DNA from: Kalmusia sp. IMI 367209
Lineage: Eukaryota; Ascomycota; Dothideomycetes; Pleosporales; Didymosphaeriaceae
Direction of reading: 5' to 3'
Length of the DNA: 64,000 bases
Assembly (NCBI GenBank): GCA_027946365.1
Contig: JAPEUQ010000004.1
Coordinates: 620,001-684,000, forward strand
Part shown: piece after piece, positions 1 through 10,952 of the stretch
Layout: each line of letters starts with the position of its first letter
Numbering within the stretch: position 1 is the first letter of the stretch
The notes under the pieces: generated by a model
Databases searched by the model: none
What the model saw: only the letters and a program-made list of their open reading frames with translations
What the model was told of the DNA's origin: nothing
Program-made: the position numbers and the translations under genes

Positions 1-1042
1 AGTATTTTTGGGTAATCACGATTGTCTATGGGCCTGTTATCATGGGCGTGAAGCTTAGCATCCTATTACTGTACCGTCGACTCTTAGTACCACGCCGCTA
101 CTCCCCACTTTGGTATGTGATTTACGGCTTTGCGGGTATATGTGCTGCATTCTACACGGCGAACATGCTCGTGAGGATCGGAGCATGCTTCCCGATGGAA
201 AAATCATGGAAGAAAGATATTCCAGGCCACTGCATCGACGCCATGGTAAGTCTTCAAATTAGCGGAATCTTCAATATTGTCAGCGATGTAGCTATCCTGC
301 TCGTACCCATAGTGGCTAGCTGGAATTTGAAATTGCAATGGCGCAAGAAGGTCGGCGTCTGTGCGATTCTCACCATCGGTGCCATGTAAGCCGTTAAGAT
401 CCCTTTGCGACTGAAAGAAATACTGATCAGGTCTAGTGCACCTGCGGTTAGTGCTATCGGCTTCGCAATGAGACATCGGGCCGCGAAAGCCACGGATATC
501 ACGTTTGTCTACCTCCAACTTCAGTTCTGCGTGTACGTTGTTCCATTCTCTTCCTGCTACAAAGGCAAGGGTGTGTGAGCCAATCTGATCTCATATCCGG
601 GAGTAGTGTCGCCGAGGTCACCATAGGCATTATGTGCGTCTGCCTTCCTTTCCTCCCTTCACTTTTTCGGAAGCCTCGTACTGCAGATTCAGGAAGAATC
701 ACACCCTACCATCCCTCGTTTCAACCTCGACAAAGCGACCCGCCGGAATGTGCACAAGGACCTTCTAGAGAGGTTACACTGGGGGCATCCAATACAGCAC
801 TCAAGTCTCCACGCTCGAACATGCGCGCTCGGGAAGAGTTCAACACGTTTGACAAGAATAACAGAGTATTTGCTTCAGCTAACTTCAGTGGTATAAGAGA
901 ATTAGCGGCTTTCCTAGCTGAACCCGGAAGGATAGATGATGGTGGGCGCGCAAGCACGGATAGCACCAGCCGGATCCTGAACACAAAGAATGGTACAACT
1001 TTTGTCGATTTGTACTGGACAAATACTAGGAGGAAGTGGTGA
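1..1042 (+). CDS. Rhodopsin-domain (PTH11-like) integral membrane protein, 5' partial
   Basis: The gene enters from the left edge, so the start and first transmembrane helices are missing. Proposed exons are 1-385 (reading frame from base 3), 431-532 and 604-1042, with introns GTAAGC..CAG and GTACGT..GAG that keep the frame. The protein shows the fungal rhodopsin-domain pattern: a YFWV helix, KLSILLLYRR, a long Cys-containing loop, then helices ending in TIGIMCVCLPFL before a Ser/Thr/Arg-rich cytoplasmic tail of about 125 residues. Proteins of this family are plasma-membrane, seven-helix, receptor-like proteins; most have no known ligand. The tail is not conserved enough to say more. The second intron is the least certain part of the model. 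Confidence 0.72.
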
Positions 1043-1964
1043 TATTTCGGATAGTCTAATTATTGCGTGGGTAACTAAATATTTCGCACGCCTTTGTGAG
1101 TTGGATGCAAAAATGCGACTTCGAGGTCCACACTTCGAGCTTTGGAAGGCTTTGTTTTATTTGCTTTTTGCTCAGTATTTTGTATGACAGAAAGTTTCGT
1201 TGAAACCTAAGCCCCTACATACATGTAAGCTATAATGTGAAGCAGCACGCGAACAAGTCCTATTGTAGCGGTTCAAAGAGTTGATTGTATATTATATCGT
1301 TGTGAGGATATTTTCGTAGGAAGGTCTCAATCTCGCTAGCAGTCTAGGGTGTAGTTGCATTGGAAAGAACTCCTATGTCGAATGTTCTTCGTTTGCTAAG
1401 CTAAATCATAAATTTTTACTTTTTTGTCTTTATATATAGGGAAAAGATAAGGCATAATACATATAGGTGAATTAAATCTATCTAAGAAAGGATGATAACT
1501 AGAGGAAGTCTCCTCCTGTCAATAAGAAGAGAGCCTAGTGTGTAAAATATGACTCATCAAAGTCATCGCCCATCATACTAGTACAGTTTTTGTTTACCAC
1601 GGCACAATATATATGTGATTAATACTTCTAAACGCTGTAGTCTACAGATCTTCATGGTACCGGAGAAATTTTTTGAAAATAAAAATTCGAACGAAAGGTT
1701 TCTGAACTTGAATAATAGATTAGACAATGCTATCAGATTCCCACTTCTGTATCATTAATTCTTGGATAATACGCAAATTGGCAATACCATTTGGACGACC
1801 ACACTTGAAACTAAGCAGAAATCAGATTCAAAAGACGCAAATATGTAGAGAATATCAATTGTGTTACTGCTCGCAATACCTCCGAATGGCCGTTTCTTCA
1901 TAAATAAATGTATGATACAGCGCTAAAGTCAAGCTGAATCTGGACGTTAATCCAACACTGCTCC
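1043..1964. other. Intergenic, AT-rich
   Basis: No convincing gene. From about 1380 to 1900 the DNA is strongly AT-rich with many short TA runs. It separates the 3' ends of two convergent genes. Confidence 0.6.
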
Positions 1965-2039
1965 GGCGCACCCAGTGGCGGCGCATCTAGTTATGGCGCA
2001 TATAGTTCCGGCGCACACAGCCCTGGCGCAACAATTTGT
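1965..2039. repeat. 15-bp tandem minisatellite, about 5 copies
   Basis: The core GGCGCA recurs at exactly 15-bp spacing at 1965, 1980, 1995, 2010 and 2025. Because the period is a multiple of three, the minus strand encodes a pentapeptide repeat of the form A-P-x-x-x in the frame that a spliced end of the upstream nuclease-fold gene would use. One unit carries TAA (1991-1993) where its neighbour has GAA. Confidence 0.85.
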
Positions 2040-2071
2040 TCTAGAACTATCGTTAGCAGCAATATGATGAA

Positions 2072-3142
2072 TTAAAAAGGAGAAAACTGACGAGAAAAGA
2101 AGGGGCAGTCTTCGGTGCGGTGCGTATCCGCGTTCTGCCAGTGTTGTAATATCGTCGACTTCGTGCAAGGTTCGCAAGGCACCGCGACCAACCAACACTT
2201 GTCGATGTTGTGTGTTTCAGCTTGCTCTCGATGATAAGAAGATGCACATCGAACGCACCACCTCTTTGTTTTGCAGGCACTCGCCAAGTGGTCGGTACTC
2301 TGGCAGATCGTGCAGAAGGTCGGAATACCCCACGTAAGAGTGTGTTGGTTCCGAAGATGGGCCATCAGATTTACCATGCCAACCTGGTTTTCCTTCTGAT
2401 ATCTACCACGCCCGGTGCCGTTGTCGATCGCGAGCAAACAGGCCACATCCATGGTGTGAAATGCATCGTTCCCTGCATTGTGAAGATACGGCTCAGTGAT
2501 GGAGTAGAGGGCGAGCGTGTCCTTGAGACTGAGCTTGCCGTGCGGTTTATGGTTGGCGAGGCCAAGCTCTTTCGCCATCCTCTGCGTATCGAGCGTCATT
2601 GAGATGACGCCTAGCGCTGAGAGATCCACACCGACACGCTCCTTGAGTCCCTCGATATCGTTATCGACATCATGACCCATTATCACCACAGGTCGGAGAG
2701 CTTTTTTCTCATCATACTGCTGAAAGAGTTGGAAGAGTGCTTGTTGTGCTTCTTCCATGGTGACAAATCCTGTCGCGCCGAAGCGGAAATCCTCTGGATG
2801 GCCTGCGACCCTCCTTCCATTCACCAAATGCGCATTTTCTTTTATGCGCATGTGATGAATCTCCATACTCGAAAGCGGATGTATCGGACTCCCTGAAATG
2901 GCTTGACGAAGTGACGAAACCAGAACGCTTGTGATGCCAATCTCGGTAGTGTATTTGTGGCAGCTCTCGTAGAATTCGAGATCCGTGACAATAACGACTG
3001 CATTCTGGAGAACATCGTCGCCAAGAGCGGAAATGTAGATTGATGGCTGAATTCCAAGGATATGGACCATGGCATCAATGTGTCGCAGCCCACCGCCAGG
3101 CTTGAGTCCTAATGCTAGGTACTCTTTCTGATTGAAGCTCAT
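2072..3142 (-). CDS. Gfd2/YDR514C-type RNase H-fold protein with CCHC zinc knuckle
   Basis: A 356-residue protein from the ATG at 3142, chosen because the family-like sequence begins there. An upstream in-frame extension to 3400 is Ser/Thr/His-rich and is probably 5' UTR, but could be a targeting sequence. The N-terminal domain has the layout of DEDDh 3'-5' exonucleases: D54-x-E56 (TDLEFYE), D148 in GHDVDND, and H219..D222 after N215-D216. The C-terminal part has a perfect CX2CX4HX4C knuckle (C257, C260, H265, C270) and a second Cys/His cluster (C276, C279, H284, C296). Gfd2/YDR514C proteins are poorly understood and linked to RNA biology. An alternative 3' end is possible: a 45-bp intron at 2047-2091 (GTCAGT, branch GCTAAC) would replace the last residues and run into the 15-bp repeat, ending at 1991. 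Confidence 0.75.
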   Translation of the reverse strand: MSFNQKEYLALGLKPGGGLRHIDAMVHILGIQPSIYISALGDDVLQNAVVIVTDLEFYESCHKYTTEIGITSVLVSSLRQAISGSPIHPLSSMEIHHMRIKENAHLVNGRRVAGHPEDFRFGATGFVTMEEAQQALFQLFQQYDEKKALRPVVIMGHDVDNDIEGLKERVGVDLSALGVISMTLDTQRMAKELGLANHKPHGKLSLKDTLALYSITEPYLHNAGNDAFHTMDVACLLAIDNGTGRGRYQKENQVGMVNLMAHLRNQHTLTWGIPTFCTICQSTDHLASACKTKRWCVRCASSYHREQAETHNIDKCWLVAVPCEPCTKSTILQHWQNADTHRTEDCPFFSRQFSPF

Positions 3143-6048
3143 CTTAGGAAGAGGCTTATTTTTTTTTGGCTTTTTCTTGAAAGTAGTGGATATGCCAACG
3201 GAGGAAAAGAGCCTGTTCAGCGGAGTTGTGTTTCGATGATTGTGATACCCGGGGTTGGGTTGGGTGAAAAGTCCGGTTGAAAGAGAAATATATAGAGAGG
3301 TCGTATTGTGCGTGACACAGGATGACACGATTGAAACAGAAGGTGGGTGCCTAGACGTTGTGAAGAAGCGTGTATTGTGAATGCTTGAACAAGAGGTCAC
3401 TTGACACCGTCTGGTTGCTGACTACGGATTCCGTAGTGTGAATCTTCGTAGCTCTTCGTGATTTGAAGAGGAGTGGATAGATGCCATTATTTAGGCCCCT
3501 TAAGTACTCTGAGGTAGAAGCGTGGTTGCGTTGAGGTATATGATCCGCTAAACCAGTGGTACCATGGTTATCCCCTCTACTACCAAATTTCTTGACAAAA
3601 CTGAGATCACTACTGTTGTTGAACCATAAAAGGATTTTTGAGTCCCAGTGAACCATCAATTTGTCAATTATTTAAAATAGATTGATTTTTCGGACATATT
3701 TCATAGGTAAAAGGGGGAAATGCTTGAGTGGTTCTGGCATAATGTCTGAATGGTAATGAATGTGTTTACAGGAGACCCCTCATATGGCAAGATGTGAGCC
3801 ATAAACGATATAAGCCATGGGTCACAGTGCGTTACCTTGCTCAACAACTCAACCAAGTATCGTTTTGGTACATCCTCTCAATAATAGAGAATTGGATTGG
3901 TTGATTCATTCATCGCAGTGTGAGCCCAGCGTCAGCATGCCCTCAGAATGTTTATCAGAAGACGTGTCTTATTTGAAGCCCATTCCATACACTACAGGTA
4001 GCCGCCATTCGCAAAGTCACCTCTACCAGTGCGGATAGTGGATGAGAAAAAGGAAACATAATTAGATAAGCTCCTTCGAATAAATTGACAGATGATGTCA
4101 GAGGTGGAAAAGAAAAAAAAGTGAAAGCAGACATTAAGCCAGGTAGATCATGTTCTATATCAGAACATCATCATGCTGAGGCGCGCAAAGCGCCAAATTT
4201 CTACCAAGCCACAAGACTAAAATACCTAGAATGCCTAGCGAATACGATGAGTTTCTCAAGAGAGTAAATTAGAGTCCTACCCCTTATCTGTGCCGGCATT
4301 TCTGCGTCCCCAAGTCGTAGCTCCATGCAAATATCAGCTGCAGATGAAGTCAGACCTAAGACAAATTACAGAAAACTTGCGCCTAACTCCAGTAACGATA
4401 GTGTTATATCACTCTTCCTACCAGAGATGCAGGTTTCTGACTCCCCATGAGCCTAATTACTACACGAAGTCAGCATACGAAGAAGATATGTGTAGGTTTC
4501 GATGATAACTGTCCAGATTGGTTAGGCTTAGAACTTTGGGCTCTGAATAAACTGATGCCATCCTTTTCTCAAAACAAAAAGTATTGCCGAAATGATTATG
4601 AAAGTTGCTGCGTTTCCAAAATCTTCATCGTCATGAGCCGGAACATGAGATTCATCCAGAATGTATCTAATATCAGCGTACGGGGCTCGGTAATAGTTGA
4701 CTATTGAGCAACATTTTGGCCGTCCAACATGGCGATCGTAGTGTGTATCCTCACAGTATGAAATCCAAAAATTCAATTTCTTGCCAGATCCCCTCGGTCC
4801 ATTTGTTATGTCGTGGGGAAGATAAATAATAGGACGAATATTGAGCTTAGTATTTTTCTGATCCATTAGCTTATTCCATATTTAGATTAATAGGTCAAAG
4901 GTTTCGTTTTGAAGTAAAGCCAGAAGTATCGAAAAATAGCATTGGGATTCCCAGCGCCTCCCCAGCGCCAGATGTTAGTTCAGTGCTTGCTCGCGGGGTC
5001 GAAGATTCATGAACCATACATGCGCCAAGTAGTCTTCCAAATGAAACCTATTATACGACTTTTTATTGATACCATTGTCGATCAAATGTGAAATTAAGCT
5101 AGACATTGGCACTCTTCAGGTAGTTTACCACTGCAAGACAGCGCACTAGGCGAGCAACACGACCTTAACTTTACCACCCTAAAGATCTAACAAGCAGATT
5201 GGGCTCACAAGCATTCGATTATAATAGAGGGTGACGAGGACGGCGTTTTTGAACAGTCCGTTTTGTTCAACCATCCTCCCTGAGGGTATTCTTTGGCTTC
5301 GCGGTAGTGTTGCAGTACATGCATCTGCTGCTAAAAACCGAGCTTCATGTGCAGCTGCTCGAGTTCTTATAAGGTCGCCTTTGATTGATAAGTAGGCACT
5401 TAAAGAGCAGCTCCAGAGGCTTCAAAAGGTTGTGCCGCTGGCGCGGGTCAGCGGCGCGATCGTCTGTAAACGCGTAGTGAGAAAAGAAGAAAGCAGAACC
5501 TTCTACTTGAGTAGAACCAAACTTTAGTGAATGATGCTACCGTTGTTATATGAACGGACGTTATGTACTGAGTGACAGCACTCCATTTACTTGCCCAGAC
5601 AAACAGAGAGAAAATCAATATGGCTAGCATTATTAGGCAGCTTCTTGCGCAATGACTGCATCTATTGTAATAGTAAAGAACACATGCGCAAACATAGCGA
5701 CGGCAAGAGTGAACGGGATTCATCTCTGTTGTTCACATGTTGCGTCATACATTTAGCCACAAATTGAGCTTAGCTTCTTCACCACCCCCTTCCGCTGGTT
5801 TTGAGGGGCAGTCTGCACTTCTGCGCTCCTACCTCCTCGATTCACCTGTCCATCGCGTCCGTTTCATCTGTCTGATTGATGGGATCTTCCCCAATTCGTA
5901 ACATGCGACAGTATAATGACCTGGATCGTCTTAATTGTGTGTGTGTGTATGCGTGCAATGAAAAAGGTGCACTGCGCATCCGAGTCATGTTCAAAGATGT
6001 AGACAGCGGGTCTGCGTCATCTTTTATGCGTGGCTATGATATTTTTCT
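3143..6048. other. Long intergenic region
   Basis: Bases 3143-3400 are probably leader/promoter of the preceding minus-strand gene. The rest has only short, uncharacteristic open frames without recognisable domains, splice patterns or signal peptides. It could hold decayed DNA, but I cannot name any element. Confidence 0.5.
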
Positions 6049-6855
6049 TCATCCCCCGCCCGGCTTCTTTAGCATTCCTCCAAGAATACTAGGATCAATG
6101 AGAGCCGGTTCTGGTGCGTCAATTCCACAACGAATGAACATGCTCTTCCACATCGCACCGACCGGTCGTTCCTCTGGCATGAACACTACCGTATTCACGT
6201 ATGTTTCCGTCGTATTGTAGCAACTCTCCATAGTAAACAGCTGTGCCTCGCAGTTATCGCCCTTTGCGGAAAAAAAGACGCCGCATCGCGCAGCAGCAGG
6301 TAAATCTACGCAAGTACCATTCTTCCAACTGCTAGCAGGAGGAGGCAAAGAAAGCCTCTGTAGGAGTTTTCCACGGCAATGCTTCGGTCCTCCATCGCCG
6401 GCGTACGAGAGCGCGAGGATAGGCGATTGGGAAGCTGGCGGAGGTTGCGCGATTGGACTCGGCGCTGCTGATGATGCTTCGGGGTTGCCGATAAAACCTT
6501 CGTCGACCGAAGTGGCGCTAGGTTGAGCAGTCGGGGTCGCTCCGATCATGCCTTCGTCGGTCATCATTGATGGTCTGGCTGTCAACGGCAGATACCATGT
6601 TCCAGTCTGTTCAACAGCGACAGTTGCTGTTCCGCTGAGAATGTCGGCTCGATCGAACGCACTTCCATTGATGCCGGCGCCTGCACCTTTGCGCTGTACT
6701 TCCAGCTGATCGGCTTTAGCAGCTTGTGCTATCGAGATATGAACAAGTCGTTGCGGCGCTGCGCGTATTTCGAGCGATGTTGCGAGAGAGATGGCGATTA
6801 CCAGTATTAGGAGTATAGACGATGCAATGACCACATATCGACGAGGTATCGCCAT
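6049..6855 (-). CDS. Hypothetical membrane-anchored or secreted protein
   Basis: A single exon encodes 268 residues. Residues 8-30 (VIASSILLILVIAISLA region) form one hydrophobic helix after a basic start, so the protein is either a type II membrane protein or secreted with an uncleaved anchor. The middle (about 80-150) is rich in Pro, Ser and Ala with two related GMIG/GFIG segments (MMTDEGMIGATPT and TSVDEGFIGNPE), a short internal duplication. The C-terminal 110 residues carry six cysteines and one N-glycosylation motif (NTT), suggesting a small disulfide-bonded extracellular domain. I do not recognise the family. No introns are needed. Confidence 0.6.
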   Translation of the reverse strand: MAIPRRYVVIASSILLILVIAISLATSLEIRAAPQRLVHISIAQAAKADQLEVQRKGAGAGINGSAFDRADILSGTATVAVEQTGTWYLPLTARPSMMTDEGMIGATPTAQPSATSVDEGFIGNPEASSAAPSPIAQPPPASQSPILALSYAGDGGPKHCRGKLLQRLSLPPPASSWKNGTCVDLPAAARCGVFFSAKGDNCEAQLFTMESCYNTTETYVNTVVFMPEERPVGAMWKSMFIRCGIDAPEPALIDPSILGGMLKKPGGG

Positions 6856-7335
6856 TGCATCTAGAATGGTGAAAATTTGGAGGACATGAGGAACGACAAT
6901 GTCAAGATGCTGCCGGGTTCACGGTAGTTGCCGCCAAGCAAGGATGTTGCATTTGGTGTTTCATCACGGCCGACACCTGAAACGACACAAAAGCTCCGTA
7001 AGGAAGTTAACCCACGAACACTTCACGATCTTCGCCGACATAACAAATCGCTGGATTGATCATATCACATCTTTGTTCGCCTCGAACTGGACGGCTCATC
7101 TGAATACAACAATGTTTTCTTGGGCCCAGCCTTTCCGAATCGAGACTACGGATCCTTGTTGTTCAAAAATACTCATGACCAGAGCGACGAATTCTTTGAT
7201 CAAATTAAATCCATCCGATGATGATAACCATTCAAGTCCACCATGACCACCATTCCAGAGATACCTATTACCATACCATATACCTAAACCCGGCCAATGA
7301 AGCTCTTCTCGAGTTAGCGCTAAAGGATCGCCCGT
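6856..7335. other. Intergenic
   Basis: Presumed promoter of the minus-strand gene ending at 6049 and 3' flank of the next minus-strand gene. No further feature seen. Confidence 0.5.
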
Positions 7336-7734
7336 CTACGTCGCTCGTTGTCGCGCCTCCATCTCTCTCAAGACTGGCAACGGCGTTTCCAATTCAAGAT
7401 CTTTTGATGCCTGAAAATTCCTAGTCTGTAGCCCTCGTACGTATGCTCCACGCTCTTTCGCCTCCCGTTCCTGCTTCTTCGCCTTCCGTAGCGAGAATAC
7501 AACGAGTAAAATCGCCGAAGTCAAGGCAAGAACAACCAGAATAATCACTAGTGTGTGATTACCGCTGAGGATGGCGGCTCGTGATGTCAGAATAGATCTT
7601 GAAGTCGGTGCCGGGACAAAAGGCTCGAATGGCAGACTGCCTGGTATCCCGATTCGAAGAGACGATGCTAACGATGCTGGGTTGCAAGTCAGCTACTGCG
7701 AACAACTCTTTTATGAGTATCACTCACGTGCCAT
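7336..7734 (-). CDS. Small single-pass membrane protein (hypothetical)
   Basis: The supported exon is 7676-7336. It encodes a Pro/Ser-rich stretch, one strong transmembrane helix (LVIILVVLALTSAILLVVF), a basic RKAKKQEREAKER stop-transfer segment and a short acidic tail. A 51-bp intron (7677-7727, GTGAGT..CAG) joins it in frame to ATG-GCA-C at 7734-7728, giving 115 residues with a very short first coding exon. Just upstream another frame also looks coding (an IERDAFCVGLSSSF segment) but does not join in phase, so the true 5' end may be different or damaged. The topology suggests type I membrane orientation. No family is recognised. Confidence 0.4.
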
Positions 7735-8339
7735 GATGTGTCTTAAAATCGCGCACTGTTCCCGTTTCTTTGCTCAACAGAATGTGTTTGCGCGTCCGCT
7801 CCACAATGACGAAACTGCTGCTAAGACCGACGCAGAAGGCATCGCGCTCTATTGTATAGTCGAAGGTTGTGGTTCAGACCGGCAACAGTGTGCACGTTTG
7901 AGGTGTTGTGGCAGTGCGAATAGCCGGTAAAGCATTGCATGCGGACTTGAGGCGGAGGCGCATAACAATCCGCTGCGGCTGCGCCTGCTAATCACCAGCA
8001 TTACCGCGAGCGATCAGAACGATCGCAATTTCCTATGCCCGTCAATGCACGGAAAGAGCGGAAAGGATATGTTAGTATATAGGACTCTAGTATAGTTCTC
8101 GTGCCCTGCTTAGCCTCATCGTTCTCGTGACCTCGAAGTGTTCTCTCAGTACGGAGGTACATTAGAAAGCCAGAGCACACGTGACCAACCACGAAATTAT
8201 TCAAGGTATTGGTTACACACGCTAATTCAGCTTTATATCACTTCACTACTATTGCTACATCAGCAATTTTGAAGTATCCATATCAAGACCAGGATTGAAG
8301 AAATGATCGACGATACGTCCTAATGATTAAGTTGTCGTT
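7735..8339. other. Intergenic
   Basis: Only short frames; possible 5' exon of the small membrane protein lies near 7740-7930 but cannot be joined in phase. Nothing else seen. Confidence 0.45.
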
Positions 8340-9102
8340 AGCAGTGGGCATCTGCTTCGAGAAGAGAGCTGGGGAAGCGCATGGGTGTTGTATACATATT
8401 AAGCATTTGCAAGCTACGCCAGACATCTACCAATGCTAAGCGACTTGGATGGCTGAACTTGGTGTTCATCCAGTTATCTACATACGGCCACGATAACACC
8501 TGGGTGCTAGATGCACTGACAGAAGTGGTGCCAGGTAGAGGCCGTAGGGTCGTTGCATTCGACACGGAACAAATTGATATTCCGACTTTGCAACGATGGC
8601 ATGATCTTGATGTTCGAGGTGTTCGAGTCAATCTCAGATCATCGAAAACTGACTTGTCGAATGTCGAACTCTAGACTATGCTACGCAAGTACGCCGAGGA
8701 ACTTCGGCCGATGAAGACCTGGTCTATCGGGCTTTACGCTGACATGGAGGTTCTGGATTACGTTCAGCCATTGTTTGAGCACTTCGCCTCTCCAGCAACC
8801 TTGCCGTTAGACCCGGCCAAACAGCCAGGCTGGGAAGCTCTGTCTACCATGACGAAAGATTCTCCTGTTTACGTCAGGATCTCAGCATCGTATATATTCT
8901 CCAGGGAATCAGATTTTGGTCAATTCGACTCGCTAGCGAATTCACTTTTGAGTATGCGAAATCGCGACGGCGTGGTGTTCAGCTCGGACTAGCCGCATAC
9001 CCAATGCCCTTCTTGAGAAAGATTGTGGAATGGTGTGACGGGGAGGAAGAGCTACAGATAAAACTTTTCCGAGATTATGCTCGAGAGCTATGGGATGTTT
9101 GA
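8340..9102 (+). pseudogene. Amidohydrolase-2 family (TIM-barrel) pseudogene
   Basis: The remains of a metal-dependent hydrolase related to 2-pyrone-4,6-dicarboxylate lactonase (PF04909-type) can be followed across three frames. Segments in order are YARHLPMLSDL (about 8410-8445), NLVFIQLSTYGHDNTWVLDAL, VRGVRVNL, a barrel stretch, then GVVFSSD followed by TAG and PHT, and finally LRKIVEWCDGEEELQIKLF up to a TGA at 9100-9102. Lesions are a frameshift near 8445, TAG at 8672-8674, TAG at 8990-8992 where the family motif S-D-W-P-H has Trp, and another frameshift near 9005. The 5' end with the first metal ligands is not recognisable. TGG to TAG equals CpA to TpA on the other strand, the change made by RIP. 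Confidence 0.75.
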
Positions 9103-9975
9103 AGATAAGCTGAGTTAGTCCAGAGGATATGATGTGGTGAACACTATATAAGAGTGGCATCAGCGCGTCAAGTCATCTAGAGACCAATCATATACTCCCT
9201 CGTGGAGAACGGCTTAGGGACGATCGATAGAAAGGGTGTCGTAGGAAGAAACTGAACAACGTGCAACAATGGACGACGTCATCTTAGGTATAGACATTTC
9301 TTTTAGTGTGCGTTGTTCTTCAATGTAGTCGGTAGGGTCTTGACGAAGAAAAAATCTGGGGTTCTCTTTGTGCAAGAGGTTTTTCTTGTGACCCACAATC
9401 CCGTGCACACTGTGTCACTTTATGCTGTTGCATGATCGCGTGTTCTGTTATCCCTCTTGGCAACCCAAACATATCACCCCTACGCCTCCAATAGTGTGAA
9501 CTGGGTTGAAAATGCACTGCTCTTGTTCTCTACTGATTTTTTCGCGAAGCCATCAGATAAAACAGTTCCCAATTCCAACTTTCCCGCCTTCTTAGCTCAG
9601 ACTGATCATGGTTGGGTTTCGATAACGCTGCACTTCTGCGCCATTGGAGGCATGATCGCAGATTAGGAGCGCAAGGTGTAAGTAACATATCAGCCATTCC
9701 TCATCTAAGTCTATAACTTTGTAATAGCTGACGAATGAATGAGTATCTACCGCTTTTGCGCACACATCAGAGTGCAGCATAGAGAACATAAGGCAGGTCT
9801 CTAGGCCGATAGCGAGCATGAGAGGTATAAATAATTGCTTCGACCTCGTGCCTCCATAATTATAACATCCGCGGTTCACACTTTGGCTCGTCCCCGCCTC
9901 TGCGTTACCAAGGCCTGTGCCTCCCAACTGTGCCTCGCAACCCCCAATTCAGCCACCCACCCTGCTCTGAACACT
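9103..9975. other. Intergenic and promoter of secreted-protein gene
   Basis: No gene recognised. The right end holds a TATA box for the downstream plus-strand gene. Confidence 0.5.
9826..9833 (+). promoter_or_regulatory. TATA box
   Basis: TATAAATA lies about 145-185 bp upstream of the two possible start codons of the small secreted protein, a normal distance for a fungal TATA promoter. Confidence 0.45.
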
Positions 9976-10014
9976 ATGTTCTCGGTCATCCTCAACCTCA
10001 CTACTCATCATCGA

Positions 10015-10555
10015 ATGGTCATCCTCGCGACAATGCTCCACCTGCATCTCAGTTCACTGCTTGCTCTGCTTGTAGCATTCTGCTCCATAAGTTCAAGCGC
10101 ATCCCTCGATGCCCGCGAACCCCTCAAATGCGGCGAGGCTCTCAGCAAAGAAGATGAAGGCGCCGACCCCCGACAAGTCTTCATATTGAAAGGAAGCTTT
10201 CTAAAGGATAAAAACTGCGCCAAATTCTCATTTGCCAGCCCAAGCGATTTGCCCATTACCGAATTCGAGATCACTAGTTCAAATTGCATTTGCAGCGTCT
10301 ATCTGTACGTGGCAGCCAATAAACGTTTTAACCGAGCGGTAGCTGATATGAAATCTTAGACACAACCAGACCGAGTGCGACGGGAGTACAGGTGGCAGCA
10401 AATGGTTTCCCGGTGACCCTGGTGGCTTCAAAACGGTTCTGGGAAAGGGAGGGGTAGACTTGTTCCTGGATCCACACCCATTTTCAAGCGGTTGGCAGGG
10501 TCATGGATACTTTAATTGTACCATTGTGGATCATGACATCTGCCTTACTTGTTAG
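10015..10555 (+). CDS. Small secreted cysteine-rich protein (effector-like)
   Basis: Two exons, 10015-10304 and 10360-10555, are joined over a 55-bp intron (GTACGT..TTAG) that restores the frame past an otherwise early stop. From ATG 10015 the protein has 161 residues. An N-terminal hydrophobic segment (LSSLLALLVAFCSISSSA) is a good signal peptide; an earlier in-frame ATG at 9976 would only lengthen the leader. The predicted mature protein has eight cysteines (KCG, NCA, NCIC, ECD, NCT, ICLTC), an even number compatible with four disulfides. Size, signal and cysteine content fit a secreted effector-like or cell-surface protein, but no known family is recognised. It lies beside decayed DNA, a typical setting for fast-evolving secreted proteins. 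Confidence 0.65.
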
Positions 10556-10952
10556 CCTTGAGATTTGCAACCCTGTCGATGCGTTGCCTGCTTGTTTGCA
10601 ATACGAGGAGTTGAGCTATTCTGAGGTTGAAGGGAACTTGTTTCACACCCATATAATTTGATTAGATGAATGCTATCCATTACAGCGGAGTTGGTCCGCG
10701 GGGTTGTGTTCTAGTCCGATAGTTTAGTAGCGTGTATGCTTCACATCACATGACGATTTAGACATGGGAACAAGGTTCTGTACTTGCTTTCAATTGATTA
10801 ATGAGACCACCGATGCTGTATGCTAGAAAACGTTGCCGCGTGACCATGCTCTTAAATAATTCCACACGCCTTCCGCTGCACATTTCCTTCGGTATGCCTT
10901 TCGCCGATCATCCTATCTCTACATTGTCCACGCCTACTTCGTTTTTCGGTCC
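10556..10952. other. Intergenic between convergent genes
   Basis: 3' flanks of the two convergent genes; nothing else seen. Confidence 0.5.

Noticed and set aside
3143..3400. N-terminal extension of the nuclease-fold protein as a mitochondrial presequence
   Set aside because: It contains runs of Ser/Thr/His and a Lys-rich stretch more like a translated leader; the ATG at 3142 begins the conserved part.
4085..4866. Several 60-110 codon frames in the 3.4-6.0 kb gap
   Set aside because: No codon bias, signal peptide, motif or splice structure.
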